DNA of 64,000 nucleotides. It comes from Thalassovita mangrovi. GTDB lineage: Bacteria; Pseudomonadota; Alphaproteobacteria; Rhodobacterales; Rhodobacteraceae. A program made the translations under genes and the position numbers. Shown here piece by piece: positions 16,706-25,992 of the stretch. Within the stretch, counting starts at the first letter, position 1, and each line of letters starts with the position of its first letter. The stretch spans positions 186,001-250,000 of the forward strand of contig NZ_WWEN01000005.1 in the NCBI RefSeq assembly GCF_009857745.1, read 5' to 3'. Below the pieces are notes generated by a model. That model saw only the letters and a list, made by a program, of their open reading frames with translations, did not search any database and was not told the origin of the DNA.

Positions 16706-17028
16706 GTCGCACTCCATTTGCACATATGCGGGGAACCCGCTGTTCTGCCGGTCAGAATGCGCGGCTTTGGGGCGCTGGCTTCCTGCTTCCACGTCATTTT
16801 TTGTCGAAATTTCGCCACCTTCAGCCGCGGACCCGACGGCATGAAGAATCCGTGTAAAATGCTTAATACCAAGGCGATTTGAAAACACCCCCCGGGGATT
16901 TAGGGACATTTCCAGCCAACAATGGCGCAAAATCGAAAGCGGACACGGAAAATCCAAGGCAGGAAGGAAAGGCGCAGAAATTGCCCTGAAACGATCCCCC
17001 AATCCGCGACCTGAACCGGGAGCCGCCC
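16706..17028. promoter_or_regulatory. Divergent control region between the FAD oxidoreductase and gbcA
   Basis: 323 bases without a gene. It should hold both outward promoters and the sites of the GbdR-like regulator. Inverted copies of CCGTGT/ACACGG occur near 16850 and 16945, about 95 bases apart, each flanked by A-rich bases (CCGTGTAAAA and ACACGGAAAA). These are the only repeated motif noticed; their function is unproven. Confidence 0.4.
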
Positions 17029-18276
17029 ATGACCACCTTTTCCGCCGAGAACAAACTGCGCGCCGCGCTTGACGCCTACCAGGAGGGCTATTCCCTGCCG
17101 CGCGAATTCTACAACGACCCGGATGTTTTCGAGGCCGATATCGAGGCGGTGTTTTACAACGACTGGATCTTCGTCGGCCCCGAATGCGAAATCCCCAATG
17201 CGGGCGATTACGTGACGCTGACGATCCACAACGCGCCGATCATCGTGCTGCGCGATCACGAAGGCGAGCTGCGCGCCTTCCACAATTCCTGCCGCCACCG
17301 CGGATCGCGGCTGTGCGACAAGGCGCGCGGCCATACCGGGCGACTGGTCTGTCCCTATCACCAGTGGACCTATGAGCTGACCGGGGAGCTGATTTCGACC
17401 CGCTACATGGGCGAAGCCTTCGATCAATCGAAATTCCCGCTCAAGCCCGTGCACGTGACCTCGATCGAGGGGCTGCTTTATATCTGCCTGGCCGAAACGC
17501 CCCCGGACATCGAACGGTTCCGCAACGCGATCACCCCCTATATCCGCCCGCATGACCCGCGCCGCACCAAGATCGTGCATGAATCGGTCATCGTCGAGGA
17601 TGCGAACTGGAAACTGGTCATCGAAAACAACCGCGAATGCTATCACTGCGCGGGCAACCATCCCGAATTGTTGGTGTCCTTGGTCGAAATGGCGCGGCCC
17701 AACGACGAACGCTTCGGCGACGAATTCAAGATCATGGAACAAAAGGCCTGCGAATGGGACGCGCTGAACCTGCCGCATGAACCGGTCGACGGCGGCAACG
17801 AATTCCGCTGCATCCGGCTGCCGTTCCGGTCCGGGACCTATTCGATGACGCTGGACGGCAAACCGGCCTCGAAGAAGCTGCTGGGCGATCTGACCGAACC
17901 CGATCTGGGATCGGTGCGCGCCTTCCGCGTACCGAACAATTGGCATCATTTCCTGTCCGAAATGACGATCCATTTCCGCGTCCTGCCGCTTGGCCCCGAC
18001 AAGACCGAGGTGCGCACGACCTGGTGCGTGCACGAAGACGCGGTGGAAGGGTGGGATTACGATATCCACCACCTCAGCCATGTCTGGATCGAAACCAACG
18101 ACCAGGACAAACGCCTGGCCGAGGAAAACCAGCGCGGCACCCGGTCCCCGGCCTATACGCCCGGGCCCTATTCCGAAGTGTCGGAATTCATGATCCTGAA
18201 CTTCCTCGACTGGTACAGGGGCAAGCTGACGACATGGCTCGACGGGCCGCAGGCGGCGCTGGCGGCGGCGGAATAA
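17029..18276 (+). CDS. gbcA: Glycine betaine monooxygenase, Rieske oxygenase subunit
   Basis: 415 residues. The Rieske 2Fe-2S ligands are C88-x-H90 (NSCRHRGSRLCD) and C108-x2-H111 (LVCPYHQWTY). The mononuclear iron histidines are H206 and H211 in NRECYHCAGNHPEL, with a distal acidic ligand expected near the C-terminus. This layout is that of GbcA (carnitine/betaine-type aromatic-ring-hydroxylating oxygenases), which hydroxylates a methyl group of glycine betaine to give dimethylglycine and formaldehyde. Its reductase follows 3 bases downstream. Adjacent betaine uptake and sarcosine oxidase genes support the assignment. Confidence 0.92.
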   Translation: MTTFSAENKLRAALDAYQEGYSLPREFYNDPDVFEADIEAVFYNDWIFVGPECEIPNAGDYVTLTIHNAPIIVLRDHEGELRAFHNSCRHRGSRLCDKARGHTGRLVCPYHQWTYELTGELISTRYMGEAFDQSKFPLKPVHVTSIEGLLYICLAETPPDIERFRNAITPYIRPHDPRRTKIVHESVIVEDANWKLVIENNRECYHCAGNHPELLVSLVEMARPNDERFGDEFKIMEQKACEWDALNLPHEPVDGGNEFRCIRLPFRSGTYSMTLDGKPASKKLLGDLTEPDLGSVRAFRVPNNWHHFLSEMTIHFRVLPLGPDKTEVRTTWCVHEDAVEGWDYDIHHLSHVWIETNDQDKRLAEENQRGTRSPAYTPGPYSEVSEFMILNFLDWYRGKLTTWLDGPQAALAAAE

Positions 18277-18279
18277 GAC

Positions 18280-19368
18280 ATGACCGCCCTGCCCGACCCC
18301 GCCACCCTGCCGTTTCCGAAATCGGGTCTGCCGCTGCACAGGTCGCAGCCGCACAGCCTTTGCCTTGCCGAGCGCATCGCGGAAACGTCCGATACGGTGA
18401 CGTATGTTTTCGACACCCTCGACGGTCCTTTGCAGCACCACCCGGGGCAGGCCGTCGCGATCGACCTGCCGATGGACACCGGGACCGCCACCCGCACCTT
18501 CACCATCGCGTCGGGCGGGCTTGACCCGCACCGCCTGTCGATCACCGTCAAGGCCGGGCCGTCCGGTCACGCGACGCGCTGGATGCACGAACACCTCGCC
18601 CCCGGCGACAGGCTGAGTGCGCGCGGACCATTCGGGCGCTTCACCCTGCTGCCTTACCCCGGCCAGCCCTTGCTGCTGATCGGCGGCGGCAGCGGGTTCA
18701 CCCCGATGATGTCGATGCTGCGCTGGCTGCACGGGCGCGGCGAAACCACCGATGTCGCGGTGATCCAGGTGGCGCGGCAGGTGGGCGATCTGCTTTATAC
18801 CGAGGAACTGACCCGGATCGCCGCCGAGATGCCCAACCTGCGCCTGTTCGAGGTCGTCACCGCCCCCAAGGCGGGCGAGGTCTGGCGCGGCTATCGCGGC
18901 CGTCCCGACCGCGCGATGCTGCGCTCGATGCTGCCCGATGCCGCGCGCCGCGTGGTGTTCTGCTGCGGCCCCGATCCGTTCATGACCTCGATGGGCCAGG
19001 TGTTGCGGGCCGAGGGTCTCGATCCCGCGCGGTTCCTGACCGAAACCTTCGGCGCCGCACCGGTGAAGGCGAAGGTGGTCGCGCCCACAGACGACAGCGC
19101 CCAAACCGGCCTCACCGTCAGCTATCGCGGCCGCGATTTCGACGTCTCGCCGGACGACACGCTGGTAAGCGCCCTGGCGGCGCAGGGGGTGCGGGTGCCG
19201 ACCGGCTGCGGCGAAGGCCAATGCGGCACCTGCCGGCTGAAGCTGGTTTCGGGCGAGGTTGACATGGCGCAACAGGGCGGGCTGTCGGAAAGCGAGGTCG
19301 CCGATGGCTATATCCTCGCCTGTTGTTCCCGGCCCAAGGGACCGGTCACCCTGGCCGATCCGGCCTAG
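18280..19368 (+). CDS. gbcB: Glycine betaine monooxygenase, ferredoxin reductase subunit
   Basis: 362 residues. A ferredoxin-NADP-reductase-type module (FAD motif RTFTIAS at 72-78, NAD-binding LLLIGGGSGFTPMMSML at about 131-147, CCGPDPFM near 228) is fused to a C-terminal plant-type 2Fe-2S ferredoxin. The cluster cysteines are C310, C315 and C318 (TGCGEGQCGTC) plus C348. It passes electrons from NAD(P)H to GbcA. Gene order and spacing are those of gbcAB in betaine-degrading bacteria. Confidence 0.92.
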   Translation: MTALPDPATLPFPKSGLPLHRSQPHSLCLAERIAETSDTVTYVFDTLDGPLQHHPGQAVAIDLPMDTGTATRTFTIASGGLDPHRLSITVKAGPSGHATRWMHEHLAPGDRLSARGPFGRFTLLPYPGQPLLLIGGGSGFTPMMSMLRWLHGRGETTDVAVIQVARQVGDLLYTEELTRIAAEMPNLRLFEVVTAPKAGEVWRGYRGRPDRAMLRSMLPDAARRVVFCCGPDPFMTSMGQVLRAEGLDPARFLTETFGAAPVKAKVVAPTDDSAQTGLTVSYRGRDFDVSPDDTLVSALAAQGVRVPTGCGEGQCGTCRLKLVSGEVDMAQQGGLSESEVADGYILACCSRPKGPVTLADPA

Positions 19369-19436
19369 GCAAATTCGCTTGCGCAGGCCGGTTGGCGCGG
19401 GGCATAGGTTTTCACGACAAAGCGCACACAATCGGA

Positions 19437-20471
19437 ATGAGTGTAGGAATGGACAGGGACGCTCCCTTCGGTTCCGCGCCGCCCCGGCAGGGCGCGCGCA
19501 AACCTATCTTGTTCGAGTTCGTCTTGCTCGACGCGTTTTCCATGCTGTCGGTGACCTCGGCCATCGAACCGCTGCGCGTGGCCAACCGGATGGCCGGGTA
19601 CGACTGCTACGCCTGGACCATCGTGACCGAAGACGGCGGGCCGGTGCGTGCCTCCAACGGGTTGATCCTGGCCAGCGAGGGGCGGATCGGCGAGGGACCG
19701 AAGCCCGATTACACCTTCGTCTGCGCAGGGCTGAGCCTGGTGGCGCAGCACCAGACCCGGTTGACCGCCTTTCTGAACCGGCGCTATTCGGCGGGGGTCA
19801 CCCTGGGCGCGATTTCGATGGGGACGATTTTCCTGGCCCGGGCGGGGCTGTTGAAAAACACCCCCTGCACGATCCACTGGGAAGGCCACCCCGCCTTCCG
19901 CGAAGAATTCCCCGACATCACGCTCAGCCACGCGATCTTTGAAATTCACCAGAACATCATGACCTGCGCCGGGGGCATGTCGTCCTTCGACCTGATGATG
20001 GAAATCATCGCCCGCGATCACGACAAGCGGCTGTTGCACGCCGTCGCCAACCAGCTGCAGCTGGATCGCATCCGCTCGGGCGGCGCGTTGCAGTCGTCGG
20101 GGACCGAACACATCCCCGAAACCGCGCCCAAGCAGATGCGCAACGCGATCGCGCTGCTGGCAAGTTCGATGGAACACCCGATGTCCCCGGCGGAACTTGC
20201 CTCCGCTGTCGGGTCCAGCCGGCGGTCGCTGGAACGGTTGTTCATGAAATACACCGGCATGACGCCGTCGAAATACAGCAAGATACAGCGGCTGGAACGC
20301 GCCCGCGACCTGCTGCTGCATTCCAATATGCCGATCCTCGAAGTCGCGGTGGCGACCGGGTTCCGATCCGGCTCCTACTTTTCCTTCTGCTTCTCGGATC
20401 ACTTCAAGGTCTCGCCCTCGTCGCTGCGCAACGCCGTCACGCAAGGAAACCTGGACGCGCGACGGGACTAG
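19437..20471 (+). CDS. GlxA-family (DJ-1/PfpI + AraC) transcriptional regulator, GbdR-like
   Basis: 344 residues from the ATG at 19437 (a second ATG at 19449 is equally possible; neither has a good SD). The N-terminal DJ-1/PfpI-like ligand domain reads ILFEFVLLDAFSMLSVTSAIEPLR, with LGAISMGTIFLARAGLL at the elbow. The C-terminal AraC double helix-turn-helix reads SPAELASAVGSSRRSLERLF and ILEVAVATGFRSGSYFSFCF. GbdR, the betaine/dimethylglycine-responsive activator of gbcAB and sox genes in Pseudomonas, has this architecture; position directly after gbcB fits. Its stop overlaps the convergent regulator by 4 bases. Confidence 0.85.
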   Translation: MSVGMDRDAPFGSAPPRQGARKPILFEFVLLDAFSMLSVTSAIEPLRVANRMAGYDCYAWTIVTEDGGPVRASNGLILASEGRIGEGPKPDYTFVCAGLSLVAQHQTRLTAFLNRRYSAGVTLGAISMGTIFLARAGLLKNTPCTIHWEGHPAFREEFPDITLSHAIFEIHQNIMTCAGGMSSFDLMMEIIARDHDKRLLHAVANQLQLDRIRSGGALQSSGTEHIPETAPKQMRNAIALLASSMEHPMSPAELASAVGSSRRSLERLFMKYTGMTPSKYSKIQRLERARDLLLHSNMPILEVAVATGFRSGSYFSFCFSDHFKVSPSSLRNAVTQGNLDARRD

Positions 20472-21415
20472 GTTGTCGCGCTGCGCCCCTCGCGCGGCGA
20501 TTGACCATAGCGCTGGCGGTAGGCGCTTGAAAACGCGGCCTGCGCGCCGAACCCGGTCATATTGGCGATCTCGCCCAGCGGGATATGCGAGCTGCGCAAC
20601 AGTTCGCGCGCGGTTTCAAGCCGGATATCGCGATAGACATGCATCACCGACAGGTCGAGCGCCTTGGAAAACTGGCGCTGCAACTGGCGCGCCGACAGAC
20701 CGACCAGGGCGGCGATCTGATCCAGGTTCAGCGGGTCGGCAATGTGGGATTCCATCAGTTCCAGCGCCTCGGCCACGGCACGGGGCGGCGATCCGTAGCG
20801 CGCCGCGACGCTGGCCTGTTGCGGGGCGTCGGCGATGCGGATCTCGGTCTGGATGAACCAGTCGCTGATCTTGCGAGCGAAGCTGACTCCGTGCTGCGCC
20901 GAAATCATCGCATACATCATGTCGAGCGGCGCCGTGCCCCCCGCGCAGGTATACCTGTCGCGGTCGATCACATAGAGCCGGTGTTCCAGCCAGCCGCGAT
21001 CGAACCGCGCGCGCAAGTCCTCCAGGTGGTGCCAATGGATGGTGAAGCGGCGGTTTTCCATCAGCCCGGCATTGGCAAGGATTGCCGATCCGCCGGAAAT
21101 CCCGCCCAGGGCCACGCCCTTGCGATCCAGATGGCGCAGCCAGGTGAACAGTGCCTGGTCCTGCACCCTGAACGGATCGCCCCCCGCGACGACGAACACG
21201 ACATCGAAGTCATCCCCGGCCTTGGAAATCGGCACGGTGTCCATCGCGCCGGGCAGCGACGATGCGACCGCCCCGCCCGCCACCGACAGGGGGACGATTT
21301 CGTAAAGTGGCGCATCGGAAAACAGGTTGGCCGCGCGCAGCGGTTCCATCGCCGCCGCGGTGCTCATCATCGCGTAGCCTTCGATCAGGCAGAAACCGAT
21401 CCGTTGCGCCCGCAT
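20468..21415 (-). CDS. GlxA-family (DJ-1/PfpI + AraC) transcriptional regulator, second copy
   Basis: 315 residues from the ATG at 21415 (MRAQRIGFCLIEGYAMMSTAAAMEPLR; AAGGGA upstream). Same two-domain layout: DJ-1/PfpI-like domain with LGGISGGSAILANAGLM, then AraC HTH (NLDQIAALVGLSARQLQRQF and PLGEIANMTGFGAQAAFSSAY). Divergent from soxB across 93 bases and therefore a likely regulator of the sarcosine oxidase operon. The two GlxA-type proteins differ clearly in sequence, so this is not a fresh duplication; they may sense different intermediates of the pathway. Confidence 0.85.
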   Translation of the reverse strand: MRAQRIGFCLIEGYAMMSTAAAMEPLRAANLFSDAPLYEIVPLSVAGGAVASSLPGAMDTVPISKAGDDFDVVFVVAGGDPFRVQDQALFTWLRHLDRKGVALGGISGGSAILANAGLMENRRFTIHWHHLEDLRARFDRGWLEHRLYVIDRDRYTCAGGTAPLDMMYAMISAQHGVSFARKISDWFIQTEIRIADAPQQASVAARYGSPPRAVAEALELMESHIADPLNLDQIAALVGLSARQLQRQFSKALDLSVMHVYRDIRLETARELLRSSHIPLGEIANMTGFGAQAAFSSAYRQRYGQSPREGRSATT

Positions 21416-21508
21416 ATCGCGTCCCTTTTTCGAAACTAAATGTCTCACCTACGAAAGAAATGACAGATTCGATCCTGCTATGACAAGGTGAAAGAATGGA
21501 GAGGCAAG
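21416..21508. promoter_or_regulatory. Divergent promoter between the GlxA-type regulator and soxBDAG
   Basis: 93 bases with AT-rich centre. It holds the ribosome site GGAGAGG of soxB and, on the other strand, AAGGGA of the regulator. The only available control region for the sarcosine oxidase operon. Confidence 0.45.
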
Positions 21509-22759
21509 ATGGGTTTTTCGGGTTTCCGGGTCATCAAGGAGGCCCTGACCGGGCACAAGGGATGGGGCACGCTGTGGCGCAACCCCGAACCGCAGGCGGA
21601 GTACGATATCGTCATCGTCGGCGGTGGCGGGCATGGGTTGGCGACGGCCTATTACCTGGCCTCGGTCTACAAGCAAAGCCGGATCGCGGTGCTGGAAAAA
21701 GGCTGGCTCGGATCGGGCAATATCGGGCGCAACACGACGATCATCCGCTCGAACTACCTGCTGCCGGGGAACCAGCCGTTCTACGAATTCTCGATGAAGC
21801 TGTGGGAAAACCAGGAACAGGATCTCAACTTCAACTCGATGGTGTCGCAGAGGTCGATCCTGAACCTGTTTCACAGCGACGGGCAGCGCGATGCCTATCG
21901 CCGCCGCGGCAATGCGATGCATCTGTCGGGTGCCGACGGCCAACTGCTGTCGCAGGACGATCTGCGCCAGATGGTGCCGTTCCTGAATTTCGACAACGCG
22001 CGCTTCCCGATCAAGGGCGCGCTGATGCAGAAACGCGCCGGCACTGCGCGCCATGACGGCGTCGCCTGGGGCTATGCGCGCGGCGCCGACCAGCGCGGCG
22101 TTGACCTGATCCAGAATTGCGAAGTCACCGGGTTCCGCATCGAAAACGGCACTATCCGGGGGGTTGAAACCTCGCGCGGCTATATCGGCGCGAAAAAGGT
22201 CGGCGTCGCCGTCGCCGGATCGTCGAGCCGGGTGATGGCGATGGCCGGGATGCGCCTGCCGATCGAAAGCCACGTGTTGCAGGCCTTCGTGTCCGAGGGG
22301 CTGAAGCCCACGATCCCGGGCGTCATCACCTTCGGCGCGGGGCATTTCTATGTCAGCCAGTCGGACAAGGGCGGGCTGGTCTTCGGCGGCGATATCGACG
22401 GCTACAATTCCTATGCCCAGCGGGGCAACCTGCCGGTGGTCGAAGACGTCATCGAAGGCGGCATGGCCCTGATGCCGATGATCGGCCGGGCCCGGCTGCT
22501 GCGGTCCTGGGGCGGGATCATGGACATGTCGATGGACGGCTCGCCCATTATCGACAAGACCCATATCGACGGGCTCTATTTCAACGGCGGCTGGTGCTAT
22601 GGCGGTTTCAAGGCGACCCCGGCCTCGGGCTATGCCTTCGCGCATCTGCTAGCCACCGACACGCCGCATAACACCGCGACGGCCTTCCGCTTCGACCGCT
22701 TCTCGCGTGGTCATGTCATCGACGAAAAGGGCGTCGGCGCCCAGCCCAACCTGCATTAA
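21509..22759 (+). CDS. soxB: Sarcosine oxidase subunit beta
   Basis: 416 residues from the ATG at 21509 behind GGAGAGG. FAD dinucleotide fold IVIVGGGGHGLATAYYLA near residue 30, LEKGWLGSGNIGRNTTIIRSNY, and the segment TARHDGVAWGYARGADQRG around the site where SoxB carries covalent FMN on histidine. C-terminal GLYFNGGWCYGGFKATPASG is a family signature. With SoxA, SoxD and SoxG it oxidatively demethylates sarcosine to glycine, yielding hydrogen peroxide and 5,10-methylene-tetrahydrofolate. First gene of soxBDAG. Confidence 0.96.
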   Translation: MGFSGFRVIKEALTGHKGWGTLWRNPEPQAEYDIVIVGGGGHGLATAYYLASVYKQSRIAVLEKGWLGSGNIGRNTTIIRSNYLLPGNQPFYEFSMKLWENQEQDLNFNSMVSQRSILNLFHSDGQRDAYRRRGNAMHLSGADGQLLSQDDLRQMVPFLNFDNARFPIKGALMQKRAGTARHDGVAWGYARGADQRGVDLIQNCEVTGFRIENGTIRGVETSRGYIGAKKVGVAVAGSSSRVMAMAGMRLPIESHVLQAFVSEGLKPTIPGVITFGAGHFYVSQSDKGGLVFGGDIDGYNSYAQRGNLPVVEDVIEGGMALMPMIGRARLLRSWGGIMDMSMDGSPIIDKTHIDGLYFNGGWCYGGFKATPASGYAFAHLLATDTPHNTATAFRFDRFSRGHVIDEKGVGAQPNLH

Positions 22760-22771
22760 AGGCGACAGATC

Positions 22772-23050
22772 ATGCTGATCCCGCATCCTCTTCTCGGCCT
22801 GCGCGACGCGCAGGAATTCACCTATCTCGGCGACGCCAACATGATGGCCCGCCCCGACCCGACCGGCCCCGATGCCGAGGCCGCCTTCTGCGACTATGTC
22901 TTCCTGCGCGACAACCCGGCAGGGGTGCATCGCGAATTGTGGTTCCACGAACAGGGCGACCGGTCCTGGCTGGTGGTGACCCGCAACACGGTGACCCACG
23001 AAATCCTGTCCGCCGAACTTGCCACCGATGTCGCGAGGAAAGACGCATGA
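22772..23050 (+). CDS. soxD: Sarcosine oxidase subunit delta (zinc ligands lost)
   Basis: 92 residues matching SoxD along its whole length (LRDAQEFTYLGDANMMARPD, FLRDNPAGVHRELWFHEQG, NTVTHEILSAE). The classical subunit binds structural zinc through two N-terminal cysteines (IPCPxCG), one His and a later Cys. Here the N-terminus reads IPHPLLG (H5 and L8), H59 is kept, and position 63 is Asp instead of Cys. The only Cys is C40, elsewhere in the fold. The protein therefore probably lacks the usual zinc site. Located between soxB and soxA, with an ATGA overlap to soxA. Confidence 0.92.
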   Translation: MLIPHPLLGLRDAQEFTYLGDANMMARPDPTGPDAEAAFCDYVFLRDNPAGVHRELWFHEQGDRSWLVVTRNTVTHEILSAELATDVARKDA

Positions 23051-25992
23051 GCCGTATCCAGGGCGGTCTGATCGACCGCAGCCGCAAACTGTCCTTCACC
23101 TTCAATGGCAAACCCTATCAGGGCTGCGCGGGCGATACGCTGGCATCCGCCCTGCTGGCGAACGGGGTGCAACTGATCGGGCGCAGTTTTAAATATCACC
23201 GCCCGCGCGGCGTGTTTTCGGCCGGGTCCGAGGAACCGAACGCGCTGGTCGAACTGAGCGGCGGGGCCCGGCAAGAACCCAACACCCGCGCCACCGGGAT
23301 CGAGCTTTACGACGGTCTGCAGGCGAACAGCCAGAACCATATCGGCAGCCTGTCGCATGACCTTTTGGCGCTGAACGACCTGTTTTCGCCCTTCTTCGCC
23401 GCCGGGTTCTACTACAAGACCTTCATGTGGCCGCGCGCCTTCTGGGAAAAGCTCTATGAACCGGCGATCCGGCGTGCCGCCGGTCTGGGCGCGCTGTCGA
23501 TGCTGCCCGATCCCGACAGCTATGATCGCGGTTACCTGCATCCCGACCTGCTGGTGATCGGTGGCGGCGCGGCGGGTCTGATGGCGGCGCTGACGGCGGG
23601 GCGCGCCGGGGCGCAGGTCGTGCTGGCGGATGAGGATTTCATGCTTGGCGGGCGACTGCTTGCCGAAGACACGGCCATTGCCGACCTGCCCGGGGCCGCC
23701 TGGGCGAAAGAGGTGACGACCGAGCTGCAAAGCCTGCCCAATGTGCGGCTGATGACCCGGACGACGGTTTTCGGCGCCTATGATCACGGCATCTACGGCG
23801 CCGTCGAACGGGTTTCCGATCACATCGCCGATCCGGGCGCGTCAGTGCGCCAAACCCTATGGCGGATCACCGCGAAACGCACGATCCTCGCCACCGGGGC
23901 GACCGAGCGGCATATCCCGTTCGAAAACAACGACCGGCCCGGCATCATGCTGTCCGGGGCGATGCGGGCCTATGCCAACCGCTGGGCGGTGACGCCGCAG
24001 GCGAAAGCAGGCGATCCGATCGCGATCTTCACCAACAACGATGACGGCCACCGTACCGCCTTGGCGCTGGCGGCGAAGGGCGTGGCCCTGCACGGGGTGA
24101 TCGACACGCGGGCGGGCGCCAAGAGCCTTGGCGACTATGAAACCTTCGCGGGCGCGACCATCACCGGCAGCAAGGGCCGCAAGGGGCTGAAATCCATTCG
24201 CATCGCGCAAGCCGGACGGTCGGAATGGATCGACTGCGGCGCGCTTGGCGTCGCGGGGGGCTGGAATCCCAATGTGCATCTCGCCTCGCATCACCGGGGC
24301 CGCCCTGTGTGGGATGCCGACAAGCTGACCTTTGTGCCTGATGCCGACAGCCTGCCGGGCCTGCATATCGCAGGCGCCGCCGCCGGTCAGGGTACCACGG
24401 CCGAAGCGCTGGCCGACGGCGCCCGCGCCGCGATGGCGGCGCTGAGCGAAATCGGCCTCTCCGCCGCCCCCGCCGACATCCCCCGCGCGGGCGAGGAACC
24501 GACCGGGATCGAAGCCTTCTGGCACGTGCCCGGCAAGGGCCGCGCTTGGGTCGATTTCCAGAACGACGTGACGGTCAAGGACATCAAGCTGGCGCATCAG
24601 GAAAACATGCGCCCGGTTGAACATCTGAAACGCTGGACCACGCTTGGCATGGCAACGGACCAGGGCAAGACGGCCAATGTCACGGCCTTGGCCGTGATGG
24701 CCGAACTGACCGGCAAGACGATCCCCGAAACCGGCACCACGATTTTCCGCCCCCCCTATACGCCCGTTTCGCTGGGCGTGCTGGGCGGCGGCGACAGTGG
24801 CGCCAATTTCCGCCCGCACCGGCTGACGCCGACCCATGCCTGGGCCGAAAGCCAGGGCGCCGTCTTCGTCGAGGTCGGCCAGTGGATGCGGGCGCAATGG
24901 TTCCCGCAGCCCGACGAAATCCATTGGCGCGAAAGCGTCGACCGCGAAGCGAAGGCGGTGCGCGACGCGGTGGGCGTCTGCGACGTGACCACGCTGGGCA
25001 AGATCGACGTGCAGGGGCCGGATGCGGCGGAATTCCTCAACCGCATCTACGCCAACATGATGGGCACGGTGAAACCCGGCAAGGTGCGTTACGGGCTTAT
25101 GCTGCGCGAGGATGGGCATGCCTATGACGACGGCACCTGCGCCTGCCTGGCCGAGGGGCATTATGTCGTCACCACCACGACGGCGAATGCCGGGCTGGTG
25201 TATCAGCGGATGGAATTCGCCCGCCAATGCCTGTGGCCGGATCTGGACGTGACGCTGATTTCCACCACCGACGCCTGGGCGCAGCTGGCCGTCGCCGGTC
25301 CGAAATCGCGCGAATTGCTATCGCGGATCGTGGATGATTTCGACATGTCCAACGACGCTTTCCCGTTCATGAGCTGTTCCGAACTGACCGTCTGCGGCGG
25401 GCTGCGGGCGCGGCTGTTCCGGATCTCCTTCTCGGGCGAACTGGCCTATGAAATCGCGGTTCCGGCGCGCTATGGCAACGCGCTGATGGAGCGGCTGATC
25501 GAGGTCGGCCAAGACCTGGGCGTCACCCCATACGGCACCGAAGCGCTTGGCGTGTTGCGGATCGAAAAGGGCCACGCGGCCGGGAACGAACTGAACGGTC
25601 AGACCACGGCAAACATGCTGGGGATGCAGCGGATGGTGTCGCTGAAGAAAGATTCCATCGGCGCGGTCATGTCGCGCCGCGAGGGGCTGATCGGGGACAA
25701 GCGCCGCCTTGTCGGGTTTGTGCCGGTGGACGCCACGCAACCGGTCGTCGCGGGGTCGCATCTGATCACGCAGGGCGATCCGGTGGACATGGAACACGAT
25801 CAGGGCTGGATCACCTCGGCCTGCTATTCGCCCCATCTGGGAAGCGCCATCGGCCTTGGCTATCTCGAAAACGGCGATCAGCGGTTTGACGAGGAAGTCA
25901 TCGCCGCCAACCCGCTCGAAGGCGTTTCCGTACGCCTGCGTGTGGTTTCCCCGCATTTCATCGACCCCGAAGGAGAACGTCTCCGTGACTGA
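23047..25992 (+). CDS. soxA: Sarcosine oxidase subunit alpha
   Basis: 981 residues from the ATG overlapping the soxD stop. The N-terminal domain (LSFTFNGKPYQGCAGDTLASALLANG) is followed by an NAD-binding nucleotide fold LLVIGGGAAGLMAALTAGRAG, the disulphide-oxidoreductase-like middle part (ILATGATERHIPFENNDRPG) and a C-terminal GcvT/aminomethyltransferase-like domain (from about residue 590, THAWAESQGAVFVEVGQWMRAQ onward). The last domain binds tetrahydrofolate and captures the methyl carbon as methylene-THF. Length and domain order are those of heterotetrameric sarcosine oxidase alpha. Confidence 0.96.
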   Translation: MSRIQGGLIDRSRKLSFTFNGKPYQGCAGDTLASALLANGVQLIGRSFKYHRPRGVFSAGSEEPNALVELSGGARQEPNTRATGIELYDGLQANSQNHIGSLSHDLLALNDLFSPFFAAGFYYKTFMWPRAFWEKLYEPAIRRAAGLGALSMLPDPDSYDRGYLHPDLLVIGGGAAGLMAALTAGRAGAQVVLADEDFMLGGRLLAEDTAIADLPGAAWAKEVTTELQSLPNVRLMTRTTVFGAYDHGIYGAVERVSDHIADPGASVRQTLWRITAKRTILATGATERHIPFENNDRPGIMLSGAMRAYANRWAVTPQAKAGDPIAIFTNNDDGHRTALALAAKGVALHGVIDTRAGAKSLGDYETFAGATITGSKGRKGLKSIRIAQAGRSEWIDCGALGVAGGWNPNVHLASHHRGRPVWDADKLTFVPDADSLPGLHIAGAAAGQGTTAEALADGARAAMAALSEIGLSAAPADIPRAGEEPTGIEAFWHVPGKGRAWVDFQNDVTVKDIKLAHQENMRPVEHLKRWTTLGMATDQGKTANVTALAVMAELTGKTIPETGTTIFRPPYTPVSLGVLGGGDSGANFRPHRLTPTHAWAESQGAVFVEVGQWMRAQWFPQPDEIHWRESVDREAKAVRDAVGVCDVTTLGKIDVQGPDAAEFLNRIYANMMGTVKPGKVRYGLMLREDGHAYDDGTCACLAEGHYVVTTTTANAGLVYQRMEFARQCLWPDLDVTLISTTDAWAQLAVAGPKSRELLSRIVDDFDMSNDAFPFMSCSELTVCGGLRARLFRISFSGELAYEIAVPARYGNALMERLIEVGQDLGVTPYGTEALGVLRIEKGHAAGNELNGQTTANMLGMQRMVSLKKDSIGAVMSRREGLIGDKRRLVGFVPVDATQPVVAGSHLITQGDPVDMEHDQGWITSACYSPHLGSAIGLGYLENGDQRFDEEVIAANPLEGVSVRLRVVSPHFIDPEGERLRD

